Assembly (NCBI GenBank): GCA_963836405.1
Contig: CAWIJL010000012.1
Span: 85,339-149,338, forward strand
Source of the DNA: CAWIJJ01 sp963836405
GTDB lineage: Bacteria > Acidobacteriota > Terriglobia > Bryobacterales > Bryobacteraceae
Direction: 5' to 3'
DNA length: 64,000 nt
Made by a program: the position numbers and the translations under genes
The notes under the pieces: model-generated
Database searches by the model: none
Seen by the model: the letters and a program-made list of their open reading frames with translations, nothing else
Told to the model about the DNA's origin: nothing
Shown: piece after piece, positions 37,558 to 47,770 of the stretch
Layout: each line of letters begins with the position of its first letter
Position numbering within the stretch: the stretch's first letter is position 1

Positions 37558-38484
37558 ATGAGCGAATCGCGAATCTTCGTGGTGGGCAGCGCCAACATGG
37601 ACCTGGTGATGGACGTTCCGGCGCTCCCCCGGTTGGGGCAAACAGTGGCGGGCGGCGACCTGCGCTTCATTCCGGGCGGCAAGGGCGCCAACCAGGCGTG
37701 CGCGGCGGCTAAAGCCGGCGGCAAGGTGGCGATGGTGGCCCAGGTGGGGCCCGACCCTTTCGGCGGCGTGCTTCGCGAAAGCCTGAGCGCTGCCGGTGTC
37801 GCGACCGACCTGGTGGGCACAGCGGAGCGGCCGACCGGTTGTGCGTCCATCTACGTGATGCCGGACGGCGAGAACTGCATCGTGATCTCGCCGGGCGCGA
37901 ATGCGGCGCTCGATCCGGCCACCGCGCTCGAACGGCTTGCGGGAATGGACGCGGGCGATTTCGTGCTGCTGCAACTGGAGGTTCCGCTGGAAACAGTGGA
38001 GGCGGTTGCTGCGCGCGCGCGGCAGGCGGGCGCCATTACGATCCTGGACCCGGCGCCGGCACGCGCCCTGCCGGCCGAAATTCTGCGCAACGTGGACTAT
38101 CTAACGCCGAACCAGACCGAGGCCTGCATTCTCGCGGGACAGCCCGGGCGGGCGGTGGAAGACTTGCGCGGCGCGGCGGAAGTGTCGGCGGCGCTGCTTG
38201 CGGCCGGCCCGCGCAACGTGATCCTGAAGCTGGGCGACCTGGGCTGCCTGGTGGGTGACCGGAACGTGCCGGCGCACGCGGTGCGGGCCGTGGACACAAC
38301 GGCCGCAGGCGACGTATTCAACGGCGCGCTGGCGGCGGCACTGGCACGGGGGGAAACGCTGATGGCTGCCGCCGCGTGGGCCAACGCGGCTGCCGCGATA
38401 TCGGTAACGCGCGCCGGGGCGCAGACCTCGATTCCGCTGCGGGAAGAAGTCGAATTGTTTCTCGCAAGCGCGGCGGGCGCATAA
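37558..38484 (+). CDS. rbsK: Ribokinase
   Basis: A 308-residue PfkB-family kinase that makes ribose 5-phosphate. It has VVGSANMDLVMDVPALPRLG, the first signature FIPGGKGANQA, and the anion-hole/catalytic motif VDTTAAGDVFNGALAAAL with the catalytic Asp. The start at 37558 matches the family N-terminus. It is first in a tight operon (gaps of nine bases) with a ten-segment permease and an exported ADP-ribosylglycohydrolase. Confidence 0.92.
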   Translation: MSESRIFVVGSANMDLVMDVPALPRLGQTVAGGDLRFIPGGKGANQACAAAKAGGKVAMVAQVGPDPFGGVLRESLSAAGVATDLVGTAERPTGCASIYVMPDGENCIVISPGANAALDPATALERLAGMDAGDFVLLQLEVPLETVEAVAARARQAGAITILDPAPARALPAEILRNVDYLTPNQTEACILAGQPGRAVEDLRGAAEVSAALLAAGPRNVILKLGDLGCLVGDRNVPAHAVRAVDTTAAGDVFNGALAAALARGETLMAAAAWANAAAAISVTRAGAQTSIPLREEVELFLASAAGA

Positions 38485-38493
38485 GAGGAGACT

Positions 38494-39489
38494 ATGTTCA
38501 TCGTCGATTCGTTGGGCCTGGCGATCGTGTTTTGCGTGATCACCATGCTCGGCTGGGGCTCGTGGGCGAATACGCAGAAACTGGCAGGGCAAGACAAGTG
38601 GGAGTTCCCGCTGTTTTATTGGGACTACGCCATCGGGGTGGCGCTGTTGAGCGTCGTGTTCCTATTTACGGCGGGCAGCATGGGCAGCGCGGGAATGCCT
38701 GCGCTCGAAAACCTGGGCCAGGCGGAGGCGGTCCCGGTGCTGCACGCGCTTTTGAGCGGCGCCATTTTCAACCTTTCCAACATCCTGCTGGTGGTGGCCA
38801 TTTCGAGCGCCGGCATGAGCGTTGCCTTTCCCGTGGGCGTCGGGCTGGCGCTGGTGATCGGCACGGTAACCAGCTACGTGCAAGTGCCGAAGGGCAATGC
38901 CGCGCTGTTGTTCGGCGGCGTGCTGCTGGTGGTGGCGGCCATGATCTTCTCGGCCATGGCATATAGCCGCCTGCCGCGTCCGAAGGGTCAGGGATGGCGG
39001 CGCGGCATCGTCTTCGCGGCGGTGGCGGGATGCCTGATGGGATTCTTCTACCCGGAACTGTCGCGCGCCATCTCCCCCGGGTTTCAGACGGGACGCATCG
39101 AGCCGGGATATCTGACACCCTATACGGCGCTGCTGTTCTTCGCGGTGGGCCTGCTGGTCAGCAACCTGGCGATCAACACGATCTTCCTCAGGAGCGCGGG
39201 GCTGAGTTACGGCGACTATTTCCGCGGATCCGTGCGGCTGCACTCGCTGGGGGTGGCGGGCGGGATGATCTGGATGCTAGCCCTGAGCCTGAACATCGTC
39301 GCCTCCGGCGTGGCCGGGCCGGCGATCTCTTACGCCCTCGGGCAGGGGGCGACGCTGGTGGCGGCGATCTGGGGCGTGCTGATCTGGAAAGAGTTTCGCG
39401 GCGCGCCGCAAGGGACGGGAGCGCTGATCGGGTTCATGTTCGCGGCATACGCCGGCGGGCTGCTGCTGATCGGCGCGGCAACATTATAG
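38494..39489 (+). CDS. Ten-segment DMT/GRP-type permease, probable sugar uptake
   Basis: A 331-residue membrane protein with ten predicted helices of the drug/metabolite transporter superfamily. MLGWGSWANTQKL and FNLSNILLVVAISSAGMSVA resemble the glucose/ribose (GRP) and ureide permease group. The neighbours ribokinase and ADP-ribosylglycohydrolase suggest ribose as substrate; this is inferred from the operon. Confidence 0.75.
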   Translation: MFIVDSLGLAIVFCVITMLGWGSWANTQKLAGQDKWEFPLFYWDYAIGVALLSVVFLFTAGSMGSAGMPALENLGQAEAVPVLHALLSGAIFNLSNILLVVAISSAGMSVAFPVGVGLALVIGTVTSYVQVPKGNAALLFGGVLLVVAAMIFSAMAYSRLPRPKGQGWRRGIVFAAVAGCLMGFFYPELSRAISPGFQTGRIEPGYLTPYTALLFFAVGLLVSNLAINTIFLRSAGLSYGDYFRGSVRLHSLGVAGGMIWMLALSLNIVASGVAGPAISYALGQGATLVAAIWGVLIWKEFRGAPQGTGALIGFMFAAYAGGLLLIGAATL

Positions 39490-39498
39490 GAGGCGAAG

Positions 39499-41049
39499 AT
39501 GCGTACCCTGACTTGGATGATATTGCTGTCGGTGGCCGCGGCCGGATCCACGATGGCCGAAACACGACGGATGAGCCGCGCGGAATTGCGGGACCGGATT
39601 GAAGGCGGCTGGGCCGGACAGATGATCGGCGTCAGCTTCGGCGCGCCCACCGAGTTCCGCTTCAACGGCAAGCTCGTGCCGCTGGACCGGCTGCCGCAAT
39701 GGAAGCCGGAGATGGTTTCCAACTCGCTCGGCCAGGACGACCTCTACGTGGACATGACGTTCGCGAAGGTGCTGGATGACAAGGGCGTGCATGCCACCAC
39801 AGACGATTTCGGCGCCATGTTCCGGGAAGCGAAGTACCGGCTGTGGCACGCCAATCTGGCGGCGCGGCGCGCGCTGAAACGCGGCGTTTCGGCGGAACTC
39901 TCGGGAACGCCGAAGTACAATGCGCACGCCAACGACATCGACTTTCAAATCGAGGCGGACTTCATCGGACTGATGGCGCCGGGGCTCCCGCAATGGGGCA
40001 ACGAGATGGCGCTGCGCGCCGGGCGCGTGATGAATACGGGCGACGGGATCATCGGCGGCATGTTCATGTCGGCCATGTACAGCGCGGCCTTTTTCGAGTC
40101 CGACCCGCGCCGGGTGGTGGAGGCGGGCCTCGCTTCCATGCCGCCGGCGAGTCCGTACGCGAAAGTGATCCGGGACGTACTGCAATGGTCGAAGCAGTAC
40201 CCGGACGATTGGGAAAAGGTGTGGGCGATGGTGAACGAGAAGTGGGACAAGCGCGAGCCGTGTCCGGAAGGCGCGCTGCTGCCGTTCAACATCGATGCCA
40301 AAATCAACGGCGCGTACGTGGCGTTGGGGCTGCTCTACGGCAAGGGGGATTTCGGGAAGACGGTGGAGATCGCCACGCGCGGCGGCCAGGATTCGGACTG
40401 CAACCCGGCGAGCGCGGGCGGAATCCTCGGAGTGATGCTGGGATACCGGCGGATTCCGGACGCGTGGAAGAGCGGCATACCGGCCATCTCCGACAAGAAA
40501 TTCAGCTACACGGATTTCACCTATCCGGAGATTGTGGCGAGCACGGAGAAGCGCGCGCTGGCGCTGATCGAAGCGACGGGCGGCAAGGTGGGCGCGGACG
40601 CGGTGGAGATCGCGGTGCAAAAACCGAAGCCGCTGCCGGTACCGTTGTGGGACGACTACGGAGCTCCGGTGGAGCGTGTGAAGACGAGCGACTGCGCGGT
40701 GGGAATGGAAGGGCGGGTGGAAGATCTCGGGGGCGGCGGACCGTCCGGTGCGAACCGCGTCCGCCGCGGGCAGCGAAGCTGTCGATTTCGTTTGAGGGGA
40801 CGGGCGCGATTGTCACCGGGACGTATCTGCCGAAGGGCGGCACGGCCACCGTTTATCTGGACGGCAAACGCGGATCGTACCGTCGATGTAGTTTCCGACG
40901 AAGCGCAGAATCGCGGCGGCGAAGCGGTGTGGCATCTGTTCGGCCTGAAGAAGGGCAAACACACGGTCCGGCTGGTGGTGGACGGGAAGCCCGGCCCGGG
41001 ATCGGACGCGACGGACGTGGCGATCGAAGGGCTGATCGTGTTCCGGTAG
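39499..41049 (+). CDS. Exported ADP-ribosylglycohydrolase-family protein
   Basis: A 516-residue member of the ADP-ribosylglycohydrolase/crystallin J1 family. The catalytic fold starts RIEGGWAGQMIGVSFGAP, has DDLYVDMTFAKVL and the metal motif GGQDSDCNPASAGGILG. A signal peptide (MILLSVAAAGSTMA region) places it outside the cytoplasm, unusual for enzymes removing ADP-ribose from proteins. A C-terminal beta domain (VDVVSDEAQ to VAIEGLIVFR) is added. A short stretch at about 40745-40870 is in another frame (AAKLSISFEGTGAIVTGTYL), so two compensating shifts are likely. With rbsK and the permease, a ribosyl-compound scavenging pathway is plausible. Confidence 0.83.
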   Translation: MRTLTWMILLSVAAAGSTMAETRRMSRAELRDRIEGGWAGQMIGVSFGAPTEFRFNGKLVPLDRLPQWKPEMVSNSLGQDDLYVDMTFAKVLDDKGVHATTDDFGAMFREAKYRLWHANLAARRALKRGVSAELSGTPKYNAHANDIDFQIEADFIGLMAPGLPQWGNEMALRAGRVMNTGDGIIGGMFMSAMYSAAFFESDPRRVVEAGLASMPPASPYAKVIRDVLQWSKQYPDDWEKVWAMVNEKWDKREPCPEGALLPFNIDAKINGAYVALGLLYGKGDFGKTVEIATRGGQDSDCNPASAGGILGVMLGYRRIPDAWKSGIPAISDKKFSYTDFTYPEIVASTEKRALALIEATGGKVGADAVEIAVQKPKPLPVPLWDDYGAPVERVKTSDCAVGMEGRVEDLGGGGPSGANRVRRGQRSCRFRLRGRARLSPGRICRRAARPPFIWTANADRTVDVVSDEAQNRGGEAVWHLFGLKKGKHTVRLVVDGKPGPGSDATDVAIEGLIVFR

Positions 41050-41063
41050 GGCGGCGCCGGGGT

Positions 41064-43625
41064 TCAGCGATCGTCGTCGTCGATTTCGAGCGAGAGGGGC
41101 GAAAAAATTCCTTGCCGGGGCGCCGGATAGGGCACGGACCAACCCTTGATCGCCCCCCACAGAATGCGATTCAGCCGCTCGGTGGGCGCGGCGTCGGGCA
41201 CCGACCATTTCATGCGCGCGGAGGCAAGCGCGCCGCTGCGCGCAGGTCCGTTGAGGGCCGCGGCGGGAGGGTTCACTTCCATCAGGTCGTGATGCGGGAG
41301 TTCGACCGTGAAGGGCGTCAGGTCGGGCTGATCGGTGAAGCTCTGGCGCATGTCATGCGCGATCAGATCGAAGAGGGACATCGTCGGCAAGCCGAGAATC
41401 AGTTCGATCGTCTTGAGCATGCTCTGGTGCGAATAGAACGTGGAATCGATGTGGCCCCGGCGCGCATAGGGACTGACTACGAAGGCGGTGGTGCGGTGGC
41501 CATCGACATGATCGACGCCATTCTGCGCATCGTCTTCCACAACGAAGATCGCCATTTTCCGCCAGAAGCGCGAATGGGAGAGGGCGTCTACGATCTGTCC
41601 GAGGGCGTAATCGTTATCCGCCACCATGGCTTTCGGGCTGGAAACGTTGGGCGTGGTGCCATAGGTGTGGTTGGAGGGTAGCTGGAGCAGGATGAGGTTC
41701 GGCAGGCGGCCTTCGGCTTCGAAGCGTTTCAGGTCGGTGAGAAAGATCTGCGCGCGCGCCACGTCGGGAATTGCCGTGGAGTACGAGGGGTAGTTGGGGG
41801 CGAGGATGCGATTCAGCGGAGCGATGGGGGCGCGGATCGACCAGTCTGAAGTGAAGTCGCCGCCTGCCTGCCATTTGCGGAGCAGGTCCAGGCGCGACCG
41901 GGCGGGCGTCTTCATGCTGCCTGAATATTCGCCGTAGACGCGCACGGTGCGGCGGGCGGCGAGGGCGTAATCCCAGAGGAAGCCGCCGGAGGAGTAGGCC
42001 ATGGGGTCGGTGCCGTCGAAGGGGTAGCTGCGGCCCTGGTAGCCGGGCCAGAGGCAGTACTCCGTCTCGTTGGCCTGGGTGAGCCACTGGTGGCCGTCGG
42101 CGCTGTTGCCGCCGGTTGCGTAGAAGTTGTCGATGAGGACGAACTGGTCCGCCATGCGGTGCTGGTTGGGCGTGACCTCGGCGCCGAACATGACGAGCGA
42201 CGGATCGCCGTTGCCTTTGGGCATGTCGCCGAGAACCTGATCGTAGGTGCGGTTCTCCTTGATGATGAAGACGACGTGATCGATGAGGGAGGGCTCGCCG
42301 GAGCGCTCGGGAATGGCGGCGGCAGGGCGCGCGCGGGCGGCGAGGCGCTGCGCGGCGGGAGAGGCGCCGGCGAGCCGCAGGTGGTTGTTCTCGGCGACGG
42401 CTGTGGTGTAGGCGGCAAGTTGCGCCGCATCGGGCAGCGTGACTACGGCGACCGATCCCCGTTGGGTGAGCGCGTGGCGTTTTCCGGGCGCCTCACGCCA
42501 GCCGGAGCCCGGACCGAGCAGCGAGGCGATGGCGAGATACCGGCCGGAGGAGTCCAGCGCGATGCTGTTCGGATACCATGCGGTGGGGATCAGGCCGCGC
42601 AGCGTTCCCGCCGCGGTATCGACCACGGCCACGGCGTTGATGCCGCCGCAGGCGACGTACAGCATCTTGCCGTCCGAAGAGACCGCGAGTGCGGTGGGGG
42701 CGATGCCGCGCACGGTTTGCGAAAAGGGTTGCAGGCGGATGGTGCGCAGCAGCGCATTGCGCGCGGTATCGATCACGGACACGGTATCGGAGTTGCCATT
42801 CGCCACATAGAGGCGCGCACGCGGTTCATCGAGAACCAGCGCGGTGGGGTGGAGGCCGGCGGCGACGGTGGCGGTTGCGCCCGTGCGCAGATTGACGCGC
42901 GTGACGGTGCCGGTGGAAGCGACGCCGCGGGCATCTACGACGACCCGCTCGGTGGGCTTCTCATCCGGAGACGCGAACAGCTCGCCGGAACGGGGAAGGC
43001 GGCCGCCCAGGTTGGTGACCCAGACAGTGGATGCCTGGCGATCGACGGCGGCGGCGAAGGGAGCGATTCCCGCATCGGCGCGGCGCACCACGCTACCGGT
43101 GGCGAGGTCCACGAGAGCCACCTGGTTTTCCCAGACCAGGGGTACCACGGCGTAGCGGCGGCCGGATGCATCCGGCTCGGCGGAGATGGCGAGGGCGCCG
43201 GGCGAGAATTTGCCGAGTTGTGCGGCGAGCGGCTTCAAGGTACTCGCTTCGAGGGAGAGGAGCCGCGCCATGACCGCGTTATTGCGGCCGGCCTCCTTGA
43301 CCGAGTTTCCGACAAGAGCGGTACCCGTGAGCGGATCGACGGCAAGCGACTGGTTGCCGGGCGTGCCGCCGTGCGGGACGCGCTCGACCACGCGGTTCTG
43401 CTGCCAGTCGAGACGATATAGTTGGGAGGCGTGCAGGACCCAGAGTTGATCGCTGCCGGCCCAGGCGACACCGTAAACGCGGCCCTGAAAAATGGAAGGG
43501 ACACCCGCGGGCGTGATTGCCTGGCGCGTGGTGACCACGCCGGGGTCGGAAACACCGCGGCTCGGATGCTCGAGAGTCTGCGCGGCACAGACGGAGGCCG
43601 CCACGAAGAACGCCAGTCGATGCAT
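41064..43625 (-). CDS. Secreted beta-propeller plus phosphoesterase fusion protein
   Basis: An 853-residue exported protein (signal MHRLAFFVAASVCAAQ). The N-terminal half is a YVTN/YncE-type seven-bladed propeller (repeats such as ARLYVANGNSDTVSVIDTA). The C-terminal half is a phospholipase C/acid-phosphatase phosphoesterase beginning IDHVVFIIKENRTYDQVLGD, with VVEDDAQNGVDHVDGHRT as metal-binding site. The ATG at 43625 gives the signal peptide; upstream open frame is not coding. The substrate is probably a phosphate ester. Confidence 0.88.
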   Translation of the reverse strand: MHRLAFFVAASVCAAQTLEHPSRGVSDPGVVTTRQAITPAGVPSIFQGRVYGVAWAGSDQLWVLHASQLYRLDWQQNRVVERVPHGGTPGNQSLAVDPLTGTALVGNSVKEAGRNNAVMARLLSLEASTLKPLAAQLGKFSPGALAISAEPDASGRRYAVVPLVWENQVALVDLATGSVVRRADAGIAPFAAAVDRQASTVWVTNLGGRLPRSGELFASPDEKPTERVVVDARGVASTGTVTRVNLRTGATATVAAGLHPTALVLDEPRARLYVANGNSDTVSVIDTARNALLRTIRLQPFSQTVRGIAPTALAVSSDGKMLYVACGGINAVAVVDTAAGTLRGLIPTAWYPNSIALDSSGRYLAIASLLGPGSGWREAPGKRHALTQRGSVAVVTLPDAAQLAAYTTAVAENNHLRLAGASPAAQRLAARARPAAAIPERSGEPSLIDHVVFIIKENRTYDQVLGDMPKGNGDPSLVMFGAEVTPNQHRMADQFVLIDNFYATGGNSADGHQWLTQANETEYCLWPGYQGRSYPFDGTDPMAYSSGGFLWDYALAARRTVRVYGEYSGSMKTPARSRLDLLRKWQAGGDFTSDWSIRAPIAPLNRILAPNYPSYSTAIPDVARAQIFLTDLKRFEAEGRLPNLILLQLPSNHTYGTTPNVSSPKAMVADNDYALGQIVDALSHSRFWRKMAIFVVEDDAQNGVDHVDGHRTTAFVVSPYARRGHIDSTFYSHQSMLKTIELILGLPTMSLFDLIAHDMRQSFTDQPDLTPFTVELPHHDLMEVNPPAAALNGPARSGALASARMKWSVPDAAPTERLNRILWGAIKGWSVPYPAPRQGIFSPLSLEIDDDDR

Positions 43626-43656
43626 GGGACAATCAATAACACGGTTGCGGTGATTC

Positions 43657-44271
43657 TTGGAAATGAAACGAGCGGCGATTTTGGTAACTCTTCTGTTATC
43701 GAGCGCGGCGGCGCAATCCACCTGGCAGCCTCTGTTCGATGGTAAAAGCTTGCAGGGATGGCGCGAGACGCCGTTTACGGGGCACGGCGCGGTGAAAGTG
43801 GAGAACGGCGCGATGGTGCTGGGCGCGGGCGCGCCGATGACCGGCGTCACGTGGGCGGGGCCGTTTCCGAAGACAAACTACGAAATCCGTTTCGAGGCTT
43901 CGCGCGTGGAGGGTGGCGATTTCTTCGCCAGCCTGACATTTCCGGCGGGCGACTCGTTCGCCACCTGGGTGTTGGGCGGGTGGGGCGGCGACATCGTGGG
44001 GATCTCGAATATCGACGGGTGGGACGCGTCGGACAACGAAACACGATCGTACTTCACGTTCGAAAACGGGAAGTGGTACACGTTCCGGTTGCAGGTGACC
44101 GACGCGCGCATCCTGGCCTGGATCGACGAGCGTCCGATTGTGAACGTGGAGATCGGCGGGCGCAACGTCAGCTTGCGATTCGGCGAAATGAAACTTTCTG
44201 CGCCGCTCGGGTTCGCGTCGTACGGCACGACGGGAGCGGTGCGGAAGGTGGAGTGGCGCCCCATCCGGTAA
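43657..44271 (+). CDS. Secreted DUF1080 (3-keto-disaccharide hydrolase-like) protein
   Basis: A 204-residue exported protein with the DUF1080 concanavalin-like fold: WQPLFDGKSLQGWRE is the family opening, WVLGGWGGDIVGISNIDGWD and NGKWYTFRLQVTDARILAWI follow. Family members hydrolyse 3-ketoglycosides made by Gfo/Idh/MocA-type oxidases, of which this window has one exported example. It is divergent from the phosphoesterase gene (31 bases). Confidence 0.83.
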   Translation: MEMKRAAILVTLLLSSAAAQSTWQPLFDGKSLQGWRETPFTGHGAVKVENGAMVLGAGAPMTGVTWAGPFPKTNYEIRFEASRVEGGDFFASLTFPAGDSFATWVLGGWGGDIVGISNIDGWDASDNETRSYFTFENGKWYTFRLQVTDARILAWIDERPIVNVEIGGRNVSLRFGEMKLSAPLGFASYGTTGAVRKVEWRPIR

Positions 44272-44324
44272 GCCGGCCGTCAATCGGGCGGGAACCTGGC
44301 GGAATCGCGCGGTGTCACTATTCC

Positions 44325-44693
44325 ATGCCCTTCAACTCACAGGTTAAATCAGTTCTTCTTCTCCTGGTTCTGGCCGCGGCCGCCTGCGCCGCCGATATCA
44401 CAGGAAACTGGAAGGCCGATTTACAGACGCCGCAAGGCCAGGTCCAGGTGTCTTACTCATTCAAGCAGGATGGCGAGACGCTCACCGGCACTTGGCAGGC
44501 GGCGAATAGTCCGGTAGTCCAGATCAGCGATGGCAAGGTAACGGGTGACAAGGTTTCGTTCGTCGTGAAGATAGAGGCGGCCGGCATGACCTTCGTCCAC
44601 GAAGGCAAGATCGACGGCAGTGAGATTCAGCTCACGATGAAACCCAGCGGCGATTTTCCGGGAAGCACCATCGTTGCAAAGAAGGTGAGCTAG
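44325..44693 (+). CDS. Small secreted lipocalin-like protein
   Basis: A 122-residue exported protein with signal VKSVLLLLVLAAAACAA and a beta-strand pattern (ITGNWKADLQTPQGQVQVSY, ETLTGTWQAA, KVTGDKVSFVVKIE) typical of the small acidobacterial beta-barrel family found after glycosidase-like genes. Function unknown. It follows the DUF1080 gene by 53 bases. Confidence 0.65.
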   Translation: MPFNSQVKSVLLLLVLAAAACAADITGNWKADLQTPQGQVQVSYSFKQDGETLTGTWQAANSPVVQISDGKVTGDKVSFVVKIEAAGMTFVHEGKIDGSEIQLTMKPSGDFPGSTIVAKKVS

Positions 44694-44708
44694 CATCCGG
44701 AAAACGCC

Positions 44709-47289
44709 CTATTCGCCGCGAAGCACCGTCATCGGATCGGTGCGGATGGCGCGCCGCGCCGGCACCTGGATGGCGAGGAGGGTCACGCCTGCGATAACGA
44801 GACCCGACGCAATGAGGGCCGGAGGGTCGGCCGGACTTACGTGGTACAGGAAGGCCGAGACGAGCTCCGCCGCGGCGATGGCTCCGGCCGTGCCGATCGC
44901 GGCGCCGATCAGCACCATCGAAACGCCCTCGCGAAGCACGAGTTTCAGCACGTCGGCCGGGCGCGCGCCCATAGCCATGCGCACTCCGATCTCGCGGGCA
45001 CGCCGGTTGACGCCGTAGGATACGAGGCCAAACAGGCCGACACCCGCGAGGAACACGCCCAGTATCGCGGCGATCCCCACGACTCCCGAGGCGGAGCGCC
45101 AGAAGAAAAAGGCCAGGCCCATTGCCTCCCGCAGCGTCACCAGCGAATGAAGCGTCATGCCGGACCCGGCATCACGTAGAGCCTTGCGGATGGGTCCGCC
45201 CATCTCCCCGGGTGTGGCGGCTGTGTCGATCAACAGATAGTCCGCCGTGGTGGTGAAGAGAAAGAAATGCGGCATGGGCGGTTCCAGCAGCGACCCGTAC
45301 TTGCCGGTTTCGATCACGCCCACGATCCGCCGGTCCCGGCCATCTACACGGAAGTGCCGGCCGATCGCCCAGCCTGGGTCGCCCCAGAAGCGCCGCGCCA
45401 TCTGCTCATTCACGATGGCGGTGCCTGTAGAATCGGTCTCGGCAAAATCGCGTCCGCTCAGGATCGCGGTCCCCATCGCGGTGAAGTACTCCGCGCCCGC
45501 CGCATTGCCCGCTATGCCGACAGGGCCGTCCGTAACGCCGGGTATGGATACCTGCTGCGGTCCGGTACCCGAACCGCTGAGCGGCGGATTGCGAACGGCG
45601 GTGACACGGCGCACTCCGGGAACAGCGCGTATCCCTGCGAGGAGGTTTTCATACTTCGTTTCGGGATGCTCCGTGTTTGGGAGCAGGCTGGCAAAGAGCA
45701 CATGACGGCCGGTGTCGAAGCCGGGACGGATGCGTTGCACCTCGAAGTAGCTTTTGATCAGCAACCCGGTTCCAGCCAGCAGAAATTGGGACGCGGCGAT
45801 TTGAGTGATGAGGAGCGCGCCCCGAAGCCGGGATCTGCCGCTGCCCCCGGAAGCCTCGCCTTTAAGGGCGGGCGAAAGGTGCAGGCGGGAAGCACGCAAG
45901 GCGGGCAGCAGGCCGGCAGCCAGCATGGTGAACAGGGAGAGCGTCATCGTGTAGGCCAGCAGCCGGCCATCGATGCGCAGGCCAAAGTCCAGCGTGATTG
46001 GCAGCGCCGGCAGAACCGCGGGAATCGCCTGCATTAGCCAATGCGCCAGCAGCAGTCCGAGACCTCCGGCTGCCAGCGCGAGCAGCAGGCTTTCCGCCAG
46101 CAATTGCCGGAGCAGTCGACCGCGTCCGGCCCCCAAAGCACAACGCATCGCGAACTCGCGCCGCCTCGCCTCCCCCCGTGCCAGCAGGATGCCCGCGACA
46201 TTGGCACACGCGATGAGCAGCACCAGCCAGGGCAGGGAGAGGATGATGGCGCCAAGAGTGGCCCGGCCACGTTCATCCACGGGCCGCAGAACCACGGTCC
46301 TGCCCCGATTGGTGTCGGGATATTCGCTGGCGAGTTGCGCCGCGACTACGCTCAGTGCGGCCTCGGCCTGCTGCCGGTCCACACCCTCGCGCAAGCGCAC
46401 GGTTACATCGAGCCAGCGCGCGCCGCGTTGCTTCAGTCCGTCGGCCGTGGTCTTGTCCCACCCGTCGGCCGCATTCAACGGCACCCACACATCAATAGGA
46501 ACCAGGTGCTGCATCGGCTCCCGAAAATCGCGCGGGGCCACTCCCACCACGTGGTACGGCCGGAACCGGAGCAGAATCGTCCTGCCCACAATATCGGTTG
46601 CTGCCCCGAACTTCCGCTGCCACAACCCGTAGCTCAGCATCGCGGGCGGAGGTGCCCTCGAAGCGGGCGTCGCTTTCCGCCAGGCTCCGCCCCAACGCGG
46701 CGCGCACTCCAAGCACTTCGAAGTAGTTTTCCGAAACCATTTCCAGGGACACGAGTTCGCTCGCGCCATTCACGTCGAGCATCACCGGGCGCCCCCTGGC
46801 CGCGGTGAAATCGGCCACCTGGCGCGCGCGTGCCTGGTAGTCCAGAAAATCGGGATAGGATGGATATTCCCACGCGTCCTGGCGGTCGCCCTTCGCGGAA
46901 AGAAAAAAGAAGCGGGAACTCTCCTGGATAGTCACCGGCTGGATAAACAGGCGGTCCACTACGCTGAAGAGAGCCGCATTGGGACCGATCGCGAGGGCCA
47001 GGGACAGCAACGCTACCGCCGTGGCGCCCGGATGATTCGCGCACAGCCGAACGGCGTAGCGGCCATCTTGCCACAGTTCTTCCAGCCAGCGCGTGCCTCG
47101 GGCATCGCGGCATCCCTCCCTCACCTGCTCGGGGCCGCCGAGCGCCATCCGTGCCTGGCGGCGCGCTTCGCCGGGCGGAATGCCACGCGCCATCAGATCC
47201 TCGGCGTGTTGTTCCAAATGGAAGCGCAGTTCCTTTTCGAGCTGCTCCTCGAGGGTCGCGCGGCGTCTGAGGCGGTTCCACCAGGTCAT
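44709..47289 (-). CDS. ADOP/MacB-type ABC permease with N-terminal prefix domain, frameshifted
   Basis: An about 860-residue acidobacterial duplicated-orphan permease. The first 80 residues form the cytoplasmic prefix domain (LEKELRFHLEQHAEDLMARG), then a MacB periplasmic domain, then two FtsX units (VLLIACANVAGILLARGEAR; VGLFGLVSYGVNRRAREIGV). The frame breaks near 46640 in the periplasmic domain, where SDARFEG should run into PPPAMLSYGLWQRKFGAATD. There is no ATPase gene nearby, typical of this family. It overlaps the padR gene by four bases, so it is co-transcribed and probably controlled by it. Confidence 0.87.
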
Positions 47290-47630
47290 TCGGCGCCTCC
47301 TTCCGCGAGGTCGAGGATGAGCCCGACCGCCTCCGCCAGTCGCTGCCAGCCGGCAGCTTCCGTCTCGAGTTGCGCCCGCCCCTTGCGGGTGAGCCGGTAG
47401 AATTTGGCTTCGCGGCCGGTCTCGGTCTCCTTCCAGTCGGCGGCCATGAGCCCGCGATTTTCGAGCCGGTGCAGGGCGGGGTAGAGGGAGCCCTGCGGCA
47501 CCTGAACGACGTCGCGCGAGACCTGCTGGAGGCGTTGCGCGATGGCGTAACCATGTACCGGGCCCAGGGCGACGATCTTCAAAATCAGCAGGTCCAGTGT
47601 GCCCTGCGGGAGATCCGATTTCGGCGGCAT
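47286..47630 (-). CDS. PadR-family repressor of the ADOP permease
   Basis: A 114-residue winged-helix regulator: LPQGTLDLLILKIVALGPVH, YAIAQRLQQVS, VPQGSLYPALHRLENRG and AKFYRLTRKGRAQLETE are the PadR signature. Its stop overlaps the permease start by four bases. A dyad-symmetric site lies 19 bases upstream of the start. Confidence 0.92.
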   Translation of the reverse strand: MPPKSDLPQGTLDLLILKIVALGPVHGYAIAQRLQQVSRDVVQVPQGSLYPALHRLENRGLMAADWKETETGREAKFYRLTRKGRAQLETEAAGWQRLAEAVGLILDLAEGGAE

Positions 47631-47648
47631 CGTGGATACCTCGTCCTT

Positions 47649-47673
47649 CTACACGTTATCGCGGAACATGTAG
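47649..47673. promoter_or_regulatory. PadR operator upstream of padR-ADOP operon
   Basis: Inverted repeat CTACACGTT - 7 bases - AACATGTAG, one mismatch in nine pairs, just before the padR start. The spacing and ACAT/ATGT-like core resemble known PadR operators, so the operon is probably autorepressed. Confidence 0.65.
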
Positions 47674-47770
47674 AAGTGCAAGGTGTTTTTCCGGCGACCG
47701 GAGCTGATTCTACGAAAAGCCTCCACGCATCCGGCTCCCGTGTCGTCTGGTGTGCTGAACGGATAGTCGC

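Noticed and set aside
39843..41681. 612-codon plus-strand open frame
   Set aside because: Shadow of the ADP-ribosylglycohydrolase and phosphoesterase genes; only about 40 residues (40745-40870) belong to a real protein, through a local frameshift.
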